64,000 bases of DNA from Amanita rubescens (GCA_015039365.1 WION01000095.1:1-64000), one strand, 5' to 3'; counted from the first letter of the stretch, positions 10,568 through 24,239 are shown. Made by a program: numbers and translations. Notes: generated by a model from the letters alone, not told the origin.

Positions 10568-12832
10568 CTACGCCGCCTTTGCCAAACCCGCAGCGACTTT
10601 CTGCTTAATCACCTCAACAACACTAGGATCCGCAATCGTACTCAAATCTCCAAGCTGATCACCCTCCCCAGCAACAATCTTTCTCAAAATACGCCTCATA
10701 ATCTATTGGATCACTCGTCAACCGGGGTGAAAGAAAAAAAAACAATAAACGGCAGGCACGTACCTTTCCAGACCTCGTCTTGGGCAAATCCGGAACAATA
10801 ATCACCTTCTTCGGCGCCGCGAACGGCCCGATCGATTTCCTAACCTGAAGCACAAACTCCTTCACAATCCCTCCCTCATCTTGCGGATCGTAAGTAAACT
10901 CGGGTTTCAACGTGACGAAAGCATAAACGGCTTGTCCCGTCAACTCATCAGCAGTCCCAATCACTGCCGTCTCTGCAACACCCCGATGTAAAATCAACGC
11001 GCTCTCGATTTCCGCCGTGCTAAGTCTATGTACCCGATACGTTGATCACAGTCGTCGATGCGGCCTTTGAATCCAGATATACCCGTCTCCATCTCTCTGA
11101 GCGCCATCGCCGGTGTAGAACGTACCGGGGTAAGGACGCATATAAGTCTCCAAGTATCGTTTATGGTCTTTCCAAATGGTACGAGCGATAGAAGGCCAAG
11201 GGTGTTTAAGAACTAAAAGACCTTCGACGTTATTCCCCGTGAGTTCTTTTCCGGAAATGGGATCTAAAATCGCCGGTTCGATACCGAAGAAGGGGACCGT
11301 GGCGGAACCGGGTTTAGTCTCGATCGCACCTGGGAATGGGGTGACGACGATCGAGCCGGTCTCGGTTTGCCAGAATGTGTCGACGATGGCGCATTGACGT
11401 CTTCCGACGTGTTCGTTGTACCAGTTCCACGCTTCGGGGTTGATAGGTTCGCCTACGCTACCTAATACGCGGAGAGAGGACAAGTCGTAGTCTTTGACGT
11501 GTTGCTCGCCTAAGCGGCGGAGAAGCCTGATCGCAGTAGGGGCGGAGTAGAATTGGGTCAAGCCGTGTTTTTGGACGGTTTCCCAGTAGCGAGAGGGGGT
11601 GGGGTAGACTGGGGTGCTTTCGAACACGGTGGTGGATACGCCGTTGCAGAGGGGGCCGTAGACGATGTAGGTGTGGCCGGTGATCCAACCAATGTCGGCC
11701 ATGCAGGCGAACTTGTCGTCGTGGTGGACGTCAAAGACGTATTTGAGGGTGAGCGCAGCGCCGAGGAGGTAACCACCTGTAGTGTGCACGACGCCCTTGG
11801 GTTTTCCGGTCGATCCGGATGTGTAGAGGATGAAGAGAGGGATCTTCGGAAGACATGATTTCGGGGGGACAGTAAGCGGGTACTGCGGCAGTTGCTTCGT
11901 CCCACCAGATGTCTCGACCTTGGACCCAGGGAACGGTGTTTCCTGTCCTTTTGAGAACGAGGACGTGTTCGACGCAAGGGCAATCTTTGAGAGCGGCATC
12001 GACGATGGCTTTCGTGGCAATGGATTTTCCGCCGCGGCGTCCTTCGTCCGAGGTGATGAGCACGCGAGACTCACAGTCGTTGATGCGGATCTCTGAGGGA
12101 TTCGGAAGAGAATCCGGCAAAGACGACGGAGTGGATGGCGCCAATGCGGGCGCAGGCGAGGAAGGCTGCGACTGGATTGCCAAGGCCATGGGAAGGTAGA
12201 TGGAGACTGTGGATCCTTTCTTGACGCCGAGAGATTTGAGAACAGTTGGCGACTTTGCAGACTTCGCGCATGAGTTCAGAGAAGGTGATGAGCGCGCCGG
12301 TATTGGGTTCATCGGCCTCGTAGATGATGGCGGTCTGGTAATTGTTAGATCAAGTTGGATGCAGATGGACAGTAGCCATACCTTGTCCGGATGTTTATAC
12401 GCCCACCTGTCTACGCAGTTGTAAGAAGCGTTGAGCCCTCCTTCGGGGAACCAAGCAATGTCTCCATGTTCAAAGCTACCGTTGCGGACCGTTTTGAACG
12501 GGCGGTCCCAATGAAGCGTATCCCTTGCCATCTGGATAAATACGGTTAGATCGTCTGGAATCGATATAGTGCGGATTGATGTGATAAGATAAAATGATGG
12601 ATTAATTTATGAGCGCGGTGAGACAAAAGTGGGGAAAAGGTGGATCGGCGTCGCTAGGGAGGAGGAGAACGTGCTCACCTTTGCCCACCAGTGGTCAGAT
12701 TCGTGGCCGAGCGTTTCGGCATGGGCAGACTTGTAGGCGTGGATGTGGGGACCTACGTGGGGCTTTTTAGGCCCATTTTGTAAGCGGGGAGCGACTGGGG
12801 TGGACGGGTATTCCTTTGGCGTCTTCGGGCAT
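10568..12832 (-). CDS. ACS1: Acetyl-CoA synthetase (AMP-forming), interrupted by about six +1 shifts
   Basis: This enzyme activates acetate to acetyl-CoA through an acetyl-AMP intermediate. The N-terminus reads [12 protein letters not shown] (12832) and, after a shift, ESDHWWAK. The chain continues through [47 protein letters not shown] and SDEGRRGGK. The ATP-binding loop is [11 protein letters not shown], followed by [22 protein letters not shown] and [15 protein letters not shown]. The catalytic-lysine tail is [17 protein letters not shown]. The final exon ends ...AAGLAKAA at 10568. Introns with good signals lie at 12532-12680, about 12334-12380 and 10705-10760. Single extra bases are needed near 12807, 12250, 12175, 12080, 11850 and 11040-11060 to keep frame. 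Either the copy is decayed or, more likely given all domains survive, these are base errors in the sequence. Confidence 0.9.
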
Positions 12833-13305
12833 GTTGTCGATGATAGCGTCTAGATCACCTGATTCTGCAGGAGATGGATAGGGCTGATCTTGATTTGCGG
12901 TTGGTGTCGAGCTAGATGCGCTGGATGAGGAAGAGTTCGACTGGACAACAGAGAAGGCAGGAGGAAGAGATAAAAACGTGAGGGGAAAAGGAATGCGAAT
13001 GTGGGCCCTTTTTAAGCCGAAGATATTGTTTAGGCCGGCGTGCATTATTGTATTGATCCTGTGACTTGCCAAGTGAGCGGGTGGTGGTCTCGTGAGAATG
13101 CCCTGGTTCGTTTGAATTGGGCTTAGGCTGCAGGGCTCTGATGAGCGCTGAGGTTCCTGGTAGTGCCTATGTATCCGTCTTCGACAGAATATTCGCGGTG
13201 GTGATTAGGAGGTAGGGCAGGTATGTGACGGAAATTGCTTAGTCATGGATATGTCACGACGGAGAATTCAATTGCGGTGCCGGTGGGACAGTGTTATTCC
13301 TGTTT

Positions 13306-14523
13306 ATGGCTCGAAGCAAGCGTTCATCGCAGAAAGACTGGGATAGTGACGCGTTGGACGAGGTTTCGAGTGGCGAGGAAGCAGAGCAGGAGACTCGGAA
13401 AAAGAGAAAACGCGTAGTTGAGAAGAGCCCCAAGAAGACGCGTGCTAGCGAAGAGAAAAAAGGTGAAAGAGAGCGACGAGGAGGAAGAGGTGGAGTTGGA
13501 TGACGGACAGGAAGTCGTCGGTGTTGTCGTCAAGGCGCCCAAGACGGGTCAAGTGCCGCCGGGCCAGATATCAAAGAACACTTTGGATTTCTTGACCAAG
13601 TTGAAAGACCCAGAGTATAATGACCGGCAATGGTGCGTCCGTGGCTCATGTGCACTGGCTTGATGCTCAACTCGGGTTACTAGGTTCAAGTTGCAAGAGC
13701 CAGTGTACAGGCAGGCTGAAAAGGAATGGAAAGATTTTAGTCGACGAGTTTACAGAGCTGTTACTCGAGGTGGATCCGCAGATTCCGCATTTACCGGCAA
13801 AGGATGTGGTGCATAGGATTTACCGTGATGTGAGTATATTTGTAACCGTATTCTGATTCGTTCGGGCTTGACGGGGTAGCAGGTAAGGTTTAGCAATGAC
13901 AAGACGCCGTACAAGCAGAATTTCTCTGCCAGTTTTTCGAGAAGCGGGAGAAAAGGCCTTTTTGCAGGATATCATCTGTGAGTCATCACCATGACTTTAA
14001 CTATCGTCTCATTGCATAGTACAGATCAGGTATGGGTATTGTTATACTTGTACAAAAATACACTGAAAATGCACAGTCAAACCGGGAAACGACAGCATCA
14101 TCGCGGCTGGTCTATGGTGTCCAGGAAAAAACGAGCTAGCAACGATTCGGTATACTATTCCTCGTTTCTGTTCTAAAGCTTGTCTAAAAAACGATGACAG
14201 GTCACACATCAAAGAAGATTCGCAACCTCTGCGAGACATTATCTCCTCTCCAGAATTTGAGACGTATTTTGGCAAAGCCGAGGCTCATCCTGAAGGGAAA
14301 CGGCAAAACATCTTTGGATTAGGAAGACGAGCTAAAAGTCGCACCCAAAGGTGTGGATAAGGAGCATAAAGACATAGACCTGCTCAAGTGTCGAAGTTTT
14401 GTTGTTGTGTATCGGTTCAGTGACAGTGAGGTGTTGGACTCGGAGTTCGGATCGAGAGTGGCTGAAGTTGTTCAAGTGATGAGGCCATTTGTTCACTGTT
14501 TGAATGACCTGATGACTGTATGA
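13306..14523 (+). CDS. DUF2461-family protein (conserved hypothetical)
   Basis: The N-terminus (MARSKRSSQKDWDSDALDE) is charged and Lys/Glu-rich, suggesting a nuclear or disordered tail. The conserved domain begins at ISKNTLDFLTKLKDPEYNDRQWF, split by an intron at 13634-13681. It continues VDEFTELLLEVDPQIP, AKDVVHRIYRDVRFSND and KTPYKQNFSASFSRSGRKG. Later exons give PGNDS, RNLISSPEFETYFGKAEAHPEG and LLKCRSFVVVYRF, with a TGA at 14521. The family is widespread in bacteria and fungi but has no defined activity. Two +1 shifts are needed, in an A6 run near 13458 and at 13738. Confidence 0.75.
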
Positions 14524-14581
14524 CTAACGTGGGAATTATATTCAAAGCTTCTGCTTCTCTCTTACCATCACCACCGCCTCA

Positions 14582-14612
14582 TTCTCTCTCTTTTCTCTCT
14601 CTCTCTTTCTGC
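14582..14612 (+). promoter_or_regulatory. CT-rich tract upstream of the chitin synthase
   Basis: A nearly pure pyrimidine run (TTCTCTCTCTT repeats) lies about 100 nt before the ATG at 14716. Such CT boxes often precede start sites of expressed fungal genes; the role here is inferred. Confidence 0.4.
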
Positions 14613-14715
14613 GTTCAGCGCTTGTCTAGACTTTTGTTCTTACAAAATCTAGCGCAGAATCATCTTATAACACGGGGGAACGGGTAACGGCCATCGAGGC
14701 CCGAAAAGCGCAGAC

Positions 14716-17700
14716 ATGCCCATGAAACGCAATTCTACCGCCTCCTTCCTCTCCGCCAACCAAGCGTCTTCCAGCATGAATCCACATCAAAAACTAGAGG
14801 CAACGGTCGACCTCTCACAGCTCACAGCTCCCTCCACAGATGTGATAGTCGCTTGTCTCCGCGAGCGCTTCATGTCTGACACAATCTATACCCGCATCGG
14901 ATCTTGTGCCCTCAGTAGCCCTCAACCCTCACAAATACGTTCCCTCAAACTCGGATTCAGTCCTCAACAAGTATGCCGCCGAATACAGAGACACGTCAGA
15001 GGGTAGAGACAAGGCATCACAACAGCCCCCGCACATATTTCAACTCTCCAACAACGCCTATTATCATATGAAAAGAACAGGACAAGACCAAGTGTCTTCT
15101 TTTCTGGTGGGAAAATTTGTCTGGTCTATATATGTTTTACCGTCTAACAAAATCTCACGTCAGCGGTGAAACGGCCAGCGGCAAATCTGAAAACAGAAGA
15201 TTAGCCATCAAAGCTTTCCTCGAGCTTAGCGTGTCCAACCCCGGCAAAAAAGGCTCCAAACTCGGCTCTCAAGTTCCCGCCTCGGAATTCGTCCTCGAAA
15301 CTTTTGGCAACGCACGCACCCTCTTCAACCCCAACGCTTCCCGTTTTGGAAAGTATACCGAATTGCAATTCAGTGATCGGGGTCGCCTTTGCGGTGTCAA
15401 GACGCTAGATTATTATCTGGAACGCAACAGAGTCGCAGGTGCTCCCTCTGGGGAGAGGAACTTTCACATCTTTTACTACCTAGTTGCCGGAGCAGTCCCC
15501 TGAAGAGAGAGCACACCTGCACCTCAACGACAAGGCCACGTACAGATACCTAGGACAACGTCACCAAGGGCAAGGTGGCCGCGGTGCACCCGGCCAAGGC
15601 GGGAGAGATGACGACGCGATGCGGTTCGATCAGCTCAAAGTCGCTCTAAAAGCGATTCGGTCTCTCCAAACGGCACGTCGCCCAGACATGCCAGCTGATT
15701 GCCGCCATCCTCCACCTCGGCAACCTCGAATTCATCATTGACCGCGGCAGAAACGAGGATGCAGGCCTGTCGTGCGTAACACGGACGTGCTAGAGATTGT
15801 ATCCGAGTTTTTAGGCATACAATCATCCGCGCTGGAAGTCGCCCTCAGCTACAAAACCAAACTCGTCAAGAAGGAACTATGTACCGGTCTTCCTCGACCC
15901 GGACGGTGCGTCTGATAACCGAGACGACCTGGCCAAGACGCTCTACTCCCTCTTATTCGGCTGGCTCAACGAATACATCAACCAGAAACTATGCAGAGAC
16001 GACTTTGCCACGTTCATCGGCCTCTTCGACCTCCCCGGCCCTCAAAACCTCAGCAGCAGACCAAACACCCTCGACCAATTCTGCATCAACTTTGCCAACG
16101 AGCGGTTACAACACTTCCTTCTCCGCCGCCTATTCGAGAGCCACGTAGCCGAGTACAACGCCGAGGGCATCTCGCGATTCGTCCCTTCCGTACCGTACTT
16201 TGACAACTCGGAGTGCGTGCGGCTGTTACAGCACAAACCGGGCGGGTTGATCCACATCATGGACGACCAAGCACGTCGCGCACCCAAGAAGACGGACCAC
16301 ACCATGGTCGAAGCATTCCAAAAGAGATGGGGCAACCACTCCTCTTTCAAATCCGGCAGCATAGGACAGGAGCGGTTATCCAACCTTTACCGTCAACCAC
16401 TTTAACGGCCCAGTCGCTTACTCTTCCGAATCGTTCCTCGAGCGTAATTTGGACGCTCTAAATCCCGATTTCGTTTCCTTGTTGAGGGGTAACGCAATGG
16501 ATTCGTCGACTGCAGATGCGCCTGGAAGTGGGTTGGGTAATGACGGGAGTGGGTCTGTGAATCCGTTTGTGAAGGGGTTGTTTTCGGCAAAGGCTATCGC
16601 GACGGTGGCTCACCCTCGGAACGAAGATACGATCGTAGCGGCTCAACAGCCTGTTAAACCTATGCGTGCACCTTCTACGCGAAAGAGGGACCTCGGGGGG
16701 TATCCGGCGCATGCCAACTTTGTTGGAAGGTGGTGGTGGCAGTGGAATCGACGTGGAAGATCGGGAAAAAGACAAGGAGGACGACGATTTTTGGGACAAC
16801 GCGACTGGGAGACCAGGTGACGTTGGGGGACCAAAACCCTGCGTTGCAGGCGAGTTTAGAGCGGCGTTGGACACGCTTATTCGAGACGCTCGACGAGACG
16901 CAGCCTTGGTTCGTGTTTTGCGTCAACCCCAACGACGCGCAGTTGCCGAACCAGCTCGAAGGGCGGAGCGTCAAAGGACAAGTCAAAAGTATGGGTTTGG
17001 CGGAGATCGCCAAAGCGGTGTGTGAACGTGTTTGAAGCCTCGCTTACTCCACGCGAGTTTTGTGATCGGTACAAGGACGGATTGGAAAATGCCGGTGTGA
17101 TCGAGGGTGGAGAGAGGGAACGCGTCGAACAAGTTCGTACGGCGTTTGATCTGGCCGAGGCCGATGTCGTTTTGGGTCAGCAAAAAGTGTTCTTGTCCCA
17201 GTTTGCGTTTCACAAGTTGGAGGATGGGTTGAGGTCGAGGGATGTGGAAGAGCTGAAGCGGAATAGGATGAGGGCGGCTGAGGCTGAGGCTGGTTTGGAC
17301 CCCCGCGGAGGTATAGGTGGAGGCGATATGTATGGCCCTTACCCCGCGTCGGCGGAGGGTGGGGATTACGGAGACAATCCCGCGTTTGGATCGTCGAATC
17401 AACATTTACCGCTCGTCGCCAATGCCTCTCCCTTCCAACGTGCCGACTTGTACGATGACGAGTTTGACGAGCGGAAGAGTCTTCGGAGCGATGATTTTGA
17501 TGGGCAGAGCAATTATACCTCTCAACGAGACGCGGCGTCGAATTATGGCTCGGAGAGTTATGCGCCCTCGCGGAATATGTTTCAAGGAGCGGAAGGGAAA
17601 GGCGCGCATCGTGCTTTGTTGGAGAAGGAGGCGTTGGCGGGGGAGATTCAAGAGGGCGAGACGACGGAGGTGATCAAGGAGAGTTCGGCACGGAGGAAGT

Positions 17701-20700
17701 GGGTCGCCCTATGCTGGATCTTGACGTGGTGGTGTCCCAACTTTGTGCTGCGCTACGTGGGGCGGATGAAGCGGAATGGACGTGCGGCAAGCCTGGCGCG
17801 AGAAGCTCGCGCTGAATTTGATCATCTGGTTCATCTGCGGCTGCGCCGTATTCGTGATTGCGGTTTTGGGAAGGTTGATTTGTCCGACGGAGCATGTGTT
17901 CAATACGAGCGAGTTGGCGTCGCATACGTTCAACTTGAATCCGTCGCAGACGTTGGCTGCGATTAGGGGAGAGGTGTTTGATTTGACGACGATTGCGGCG
18001 TTGCATGGGAGGGTGGTGAGTGTGGTGCCGACCAAGAATGTGTTGTCGTATGGTGGGCAGATTATTACGGATATGTTCCCTGTTCAGGTGGGCTTTTCTC
18101 TCGTTTCTTGTTCTCCAGCAAAAGGCAGCTCACGATGCACACAGGTTAGCGCATTGTGTAACGGGATAACGGGTTCCGTCAGCCCTTATGTCACTTTCAA
18201 CCCTAAGAACGTGACGGATCCAAATGCGCAATATCATGACTTCCGGGTCAACACCATGGATTACAGACCAGATTGGTACTTTGAAACGATGGTCGAGATG
18301 CGGTATCTGGCTCGCAAAGGCTACGTCGGGTACACCAAGCAAGAAATTAGGTCTATGGCCAGCTCTGGTTCCTCTGTCGCGATATACAACGGATACGTGT
18401 ACGACGTGACTTCGTACATTAAGACTCCCCCTGGAAGGCAAGGCCCGCCTGGTACAACCGCGCCGAACGTGGACCCAACTTTTATGGATCAGAGCGTCTT
18501 GGACGTGTTCTCGTTTGCAGGAGGCGGGGACGTCACAAAGCAACTCGACAATCTCAACATCGACTCTGCCACGTTATACTTTCAAAAAGTTTGCTTGAGG
18601 AATCTTTTCTTGATCGGGATGGTCGACAACCGGGATTCTCCTCAGTGCCAGTTCTCCTCGGGTATCTTGCTCGCCTTGTCGTTTTTGATGGTGGCCGTCA
18701 TTGGGTTCAAGTTCCTCGCTTCGATCAACTTTGGAGCTGAGAGGGCACCGGAGGATCATGACAAGTTTGTGATTTGCCAAGTGCCTTGTTATACGGAAGG
18801 CGAGACGTCTTTGCGGCGGACGATTGATTCGTTGGCGCAGCTCAAGTATGACGATAAGCGGAAGCTGATGGTCATCATTTGCGACGGTATGATCGTCGGA
18901 TCTGGGAACGACCGGCCTACGCCGCGGATTGTGCTCGATATTCTTGGGGCAGATCCGAACTTGGACCCGGAGCCTTTGAGCTTTGTGTCGCTCGGAGAGG
19001 GCGCGAAGCAGCATAATATGGGCAAAGTCTATTCTGGACTGTACGAGTGTTCTGGTCACGTCCTGCCGTATATGGTTATCGTCAAGGTTGGCAAACCGAC
19101 GGAGAGGCAGAGGCCCTGGGAACCGAGGAAAGCGTGATTCGCAGATGATGTTAATGCATTTCTTGAACAAGGTGCGTGCGTTCGTTCGGTCTGAAGGGGA
19201 AGGTGTCTGAAAGCATAATAGGTCCATTACAACTCGCCCATGAATCCTCTCGAGTTGGAGATGTACCACCAGATTAAGAACGTCGTTGGCGTTAATCCGA
19301 CGTTTTACGAGTACCTGTTTACAGGTGGACGCTGATACGACGGTTGAGCCGCTCTCGTTGAATCGGTTGGTTTCTGCGTAAGTGATTTCGTCTGATGACG
19401 AGTGATGTGAAGATGACGTCCGTGCGCAGCATGATCCACGACAAGAAGCTTCTCGGCGTTTGCGGTGAAACTACACTTTCCAATGCAAAGCAGTCTATCG
19501 TTACCATGATGCAAGTCTACGAGTACTTCATTTCTCATCATATGGCCAAGGCATTCGAGTCGCTCTTTGGTTCGGTTACGTGTCTTCCTGGTTGTTTTAC
19601 TCTCTACCGCCTCCGCACGCCCGATACGCAAAAACCTTTGCTCATCTCTAACCCAATGGTCATCGATTACTCTGAGAATCGTGTCGACACGCTGCATATG
19701 AAGAACCTGTTGCATCTCGGTGAAGATCGTTATCTGACGACGCTCTTGCTAAGGCATTTCCCATGTACAAGACTCAGTTTGTGCGCGACGCACACGCATT
19801 TACGGTTCGCTCCTGATGATTGGAAGGTTTTGTTGTCTCAGCGCCGACGTTGGATCAATTCGACAGTTCACAATCTCGGAGAGCTCGTCTTTTTGGAGCA
19901 ACTTTGCGGTTTCTGCTGTTTCTCGATGCGGCTTTATCGTCATGATTGATTTGCTCTCGACTTTGACGCAACCTGTTACGGTGGCATACGTATGTGCTGG
20001 ATTCTCAGTTCGTTATTTGGATGCTGATGGTTGTCAACAGATCGTGTACTTGATCTATGAGATATCAACGGGTACCTCACAGCAAACGATCCAGCTGGCT
20101 ATCATCATGATAGGCGCGATTTACGGTGTACAAGCTCTGGTGTTTATCATGCGACGCAAATGGGACATGATTGGTTGGATGCTGTTCTACATCATCGCCA
20201 TCCCGGCGTTCTCCTTCTTGCTTCCGCTCTACTCGTTCTGGAAGATGGACGACTTTTCATGGGGTGCCACGCGTGTCGTGCTCGGTGAATCAGGCAAGAA
20301 GATTGTTGTTCACGTAAGTTTTGGAGCTTTGTGGTGCACTAGAGCTAGAGCTAAGAGACCGTCAGGATGAAGGCAAATTCGATCCCAAATCTATCCCCCT
20401 CAAGTCGTGGAGCGATTACGTAAGTGACTAAATATGGGAAAGGAACCATGTGCTGACAGCGTCGTAGGAAAACGAACTTTGGGACAAGGAATCGAACCAC
20501 AGTATCGGATCATGGGTACCGCCTACTAAACTCAAGGATGGCTACGCGGAATCGCATACTGCCTCTTTATACGGCCGCGAGACGTACTACGAGCCTCGCG
20601 CTCAGTCTCCTGCCCCTTCCCAGTTTGGCATGGGTTATGCTCCTCCAGGTTACCAATCTGGCCGCAACACACCTCAATCTTACCTCCGTCCCGTTAGCGA

Positions 20701-21013
20701 TGCCAACATGCTCTACCAGCCTTCTCCATCACGGCCCGTAACACACTATCAGGATACATCACGGCCTGTGACAAACTATCTGGATATCGGTTTACCCGTG
20801 ACGCAATCTCCTATGGATGACATAACTCCAGGAGGACCCTCGGACGCTGACCTAGATCGAGCCGTGCAAGACGTACTGAGGCGAGCGGATCTAAACTCAG
20901 TCACGAAGCGCGAGGTCAGGCGACAACTAGAAGAATACTTTGGCCTAGACTTGACGTCGCGCAAGGCGACGATAAACGCTGCGATTGACCGTGTGCTTTT
21001 GAGTCACACGTGA
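14716..21013 (+). CDS. Chitin synthase with N-terminal myosin-like motor domain (class V/VII type)
   Basis: This membrane enzyme polymerises UDP-GlcNAc into wall chitin at growing tips. The motor-like head (about 14.8-17.2 kb) has [13 protein letters not shown], the P-loop [22 protein letters not shown] and [15 protein letters not shown]. After it come two transmembrane segments near 17.70 and 17.82 kb and a cytochrome-b5-like segment ([16 protein letters not shown]). The catalytic domain carries [20 protein letters not shown] and the signature [13 protein letters not shown]. Further membrane spans lie at 19.9-20.25 kb, and a DEK-type C-terminal domain ([20 protein letters not shown]) ends at the TGA at 21011. 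Introns are visible at about 18087-18144, 19171-19221, 19380-19430, 19990-20040, 20314-20366 and 20420-20468. At least eight single-base shifts interrupt the frame. The P-loop is preserved, so motor activity is not excluded. Confidence 0.92.
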
Positions 21014-21581
21014 GGACGCTCAATTTCTTTTTCTCGATCCTTTCCCTTTATGTGGTAATGGAGCGGACTTGGTATCAATACTCTTTCTTTTTCTTGACAT
21101 TTGCATCCACTCTCATCTCTCTCTGAAGTACGTCCACCACATTCTCTCTCTGCTCACGATAAACGAACTGTGACGTACGGATCTTTCCGTTCCTTTCGCT
21201 ACTTCGAATCCGGTACAATCAAAGTATCATACACATTATACTCTACACTAGGACATTTTTGATACCTTCATTTGGCAGGGTACTCTAGTATTCGAACCAT
21301 GGTTATCTATAGGACTGTTATTATTCTCTTTATCGACAACGCATAGAATTTTGCATCTCAATGGTGATGTTAGTCCGGTGCAAGTCTACAATTTTGATTA
21401 TCGCTATGATCTATCTGATGTGTACCGGACAAAGTAGATCCTACTCCTGCCCACCCTTAATGATATAGATATCAACTTGCGAGCGCTGATCTTGCTTCAT
21501 CCTCACTGGTTGGCTGACCTGCTCAACGCTGCGATCCCTGGATAGATCCTAAATGATAGAGACTACACAGCCATTAATTGG
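21014..21581. other. Chitin synthase 3' flank, no gene
   Basis: The sequence is T-rich and CT-rich with no open frame that splices. It marks the boundary between the single-copy region and the repeated ABH/CTM array. Confidence 0.4.
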
Positions 21582-22170
21582 ATGCCGAAGGTATCACGCC
21601 CCACGTATACGCCAACTTGCGAATACGTGACTTCTGCGGACGGAACCCGCATATACTCGGAAGCAGCGGGACTCCCAACAAAGCCTTCCATCGTCTTCAT
21701 ACATGAATTCCAATTGAGCTATGCGGCCTTTGATCCCATCTCTAACGATCCATACTGTTGGATTAAAGAGGTGACTCACGCTTTGTATGACGTCGGCTAT
21801 CGCGTCAATTCTTTTGGCCTTCGATTGACTTGTACAGATATAACGTTGGCCAGGCGAGCTTGACATCTGTCATTCATCGAAATAAACGTCCGGGTGAGTC
21901 CGCTCCTGTATCTGCTTTCCTTTCAGCGGACGCAGAAATTAAATAATTGAGTAAACAGGACGAGGGCACTCGCCGAAAATCGCGCATAACTTGACCTTGG
22001 AAAAGATTAGTGTGCTGCAATGAATCAATTAGTCAATGCTCGCTTTATTTCCGAATTTTGACAGCATCATGCATGTCATGCCTTGAATTTCCTAGCCCAT
22101 TCGGCGTACCTTATCTTTCATCTCAACGGGCCTCGTCGCCAAAAACGGAGTCGCAGTTGTATGGCGTCGG
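21582..22170 (+). pseudogene. ABH-a: degenerate alpha/beta hydrolase at the left edge of the array
   Basis: The first exon aligns with the intact ABH genes (TPTCEYVTSADGTRIYSEA, then KPSIVFIHEFQLSYAAFDP). The oxyanion HGF motif has become HEF and the sequence diverges after DPY. No RYDTRGHGRSDKP exon or GWSLG nucleophile elbow is found; only a weak LNG-like match remains near 22,120. It has the same order relative to a downstream CTM gene as the other copies. Confidence 0.6.
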
Positions 22171-23081
22171 CTATCGCGTCTGGCACCTTGTGCCTATGTT
22201 CTCATCACCGTGAACCAATTCATTGGGGACCTCACCAACCTAGCTTCTTCGTTCGCCGGTGGATGATAGTTCTTCTTTTCTTTTCCACGTCAGGAAATCG
22301 TTGACTCCTGGTTTCGCGTCCCAGCGCATTCTTCAATGACAAGAACGGGAAGGACCCTTAATCGCCACATGGATTTTCATCAGCTCCTAGTCAGGGTCTG
22401 CAGACAGTCGGACATTAGTCTACAGCACCGCATGCTTCTCCGCGCTAGCTGGAAGCAAACTTTGCTTCGAAAAGCGACGCCCTATTATCAGGGAGGGAGG
22501 GAGTTCTTTTCTCCTTTTTCTTTGACGTGTGACAAGATCGTACTTTGCTAATGTTGGGATCATGTTCGGTTGTAAGTCATTCCTTTATCCCGTACCAACC
22601 TGTGAAACCTATCAGCGGGCCGCTCAATATCGTTACTTGGCGTTTACGATAGGTACGGGCATGAAATATTTGGCAATTGTGTCCTCGGAATCTAAGGCTG
22701 ATTGACTGCTGACTATGCGATCACCTATGACAGCCGTCGGGGTCACTTCTGTATCATGGGCGCGCAGACATTCCAATTCAATGTTAGACCGCATCTGGTT
22801 TGGGATGCGATTCATACCTGCTTACTTCGTGGCCCAATCGGAGCCCGTCGCCTATGATTCGTACTATTATTACGGCAAAGCCCGCAGCGTGCATGTGGTT
22901 CTTTTCCCGACGAGCGCTTACAAGGAATTATTCGATAAACATTGGTTAGCCTGGCTTTTTTGGCTCGCGCACATTGATGCATACTCGTCCACCGTACCCC
23001 TTTTGGTTCAACGTTGGTTAGTTCACCGAATCAAGGCAAGACTCTTAAGCGACCGTTTCCTCCCACTTCTATTGTCACTGC

Positions 23082-23876
23082 ATGACAAACGCCGTCTTGA
23101 CCCCCTCTTTCGTCCAGCGAGTGAGTTTGCCTTTGGCAAGGGGAAACCCACGACGGCACCGTCGGACTGATTACGTTTTAGAACGCGTCTGACCATCAGT
23201 GCATGACAGCCATGGAAGGCTTGCTCCGTACCTTCTCAAGCACGAACCCCCGGTCGGAAGCATTTCAGGACCTTGCTATAGTGCTTGAACAAGTATTATC
23301 CGCGGAGTCACTCAGCAGCGACGCATCGGAATGCCAGTTTTGTCCATTGTCACTTGAGATAATCCGGTAAGAAAGTTGCTTGTCACCGAGTCGGGGAGTT
23401 TGTGGACTCTAAGTAACGTGTTGACTGTAGCATTGTGGAACATATACGGGCCAAATACGATTGCGTGATGAAAGACCGCATGTTTCTTTGGTCCATGCCT
23501 CAGCCTAGAGACATCAGGGGAGAATTCGGGGAAGACCTGGATGATGACTTCCTCATGCTAAAAGAAAGGCTGCAAGTAAGCACACCTGTCTTATTCATGA
23601 CCAGACTGACTTAAGCTCACTGCGAATCTGTCAATCTAGTCAATCATGGACGTTCAGGAGCACAAGCCAACAATCTTACCCTCGTCGAATGCAGGCATGT
23701 TTGACAGGGCTCGCGACCTCCGAATTGACGGGGCGAAATTCGCCAACGTTGCTGGCAACTCTACGGTAGATGCTTCTTCCAATTTAATCATTGTTATAAA
23801 GTGCAACTCGGGTATAGGCTTTTGGAGCACGTTGGTTTTGTTGATACTGGCATTTCTCGTATTTCGCGTATTCTGA
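23082..23876 (+). CDS. CTM1: cysteine-signature, IDGxxxxNVAGN, tail-anchored protein
   Basis: Exons read 23082-23120 (MTNAVLTPSFVQR), 23182-23366, 23431-23575 and 23640-23876, phases 0, 2 and 0, giving 201 residues. Exon 2 has DHQC and the invariant ECQFCPLSLEIIR. Exon 3 (RIVEHIRAKYDC...) is helical and acidic. Exon 4 has RARDLRIDGAKFANVAGN and a C-terminal hydrophobic span STLVLLILAFLVFRVF that ends the protein. This is the most divergent intact copy and follows the ABH-a relic, suggesting an older ABH-CTM pair. The family is described under the copy at 52705. Confidence 0.62.
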
Positions 23877-24239
23877 CGAGACAATTTAACTGTTGTTTCT
23901 TTTCTAACCTATTGGCTTGCTACTATTATCATAGTAATGAGTCGTTGACGTGAACTGCGGAGTAATAACAAAGGTGGGCCTGATTGAGAACGTCGTCACG
24001 ACCTATTGTAATGGACGCCTTTTCGCAATGCATCTGGAAAAATTATATTTAAATTGCCCCGGTAATAGCATTGTCCTAAACATAGGCCAGAAGAGATGAC
24101 GTGGCTATATCGGAACGCAAACATCCACTCTTTCCCGCCCTGCGAATCACGTTAGACACGATCTCGACGAACAACCTGATAAGGATCTACCTCTTTGCAC
24201 TCCGACGAATACACGTCCAACCCAAGATCCAACTAACTC

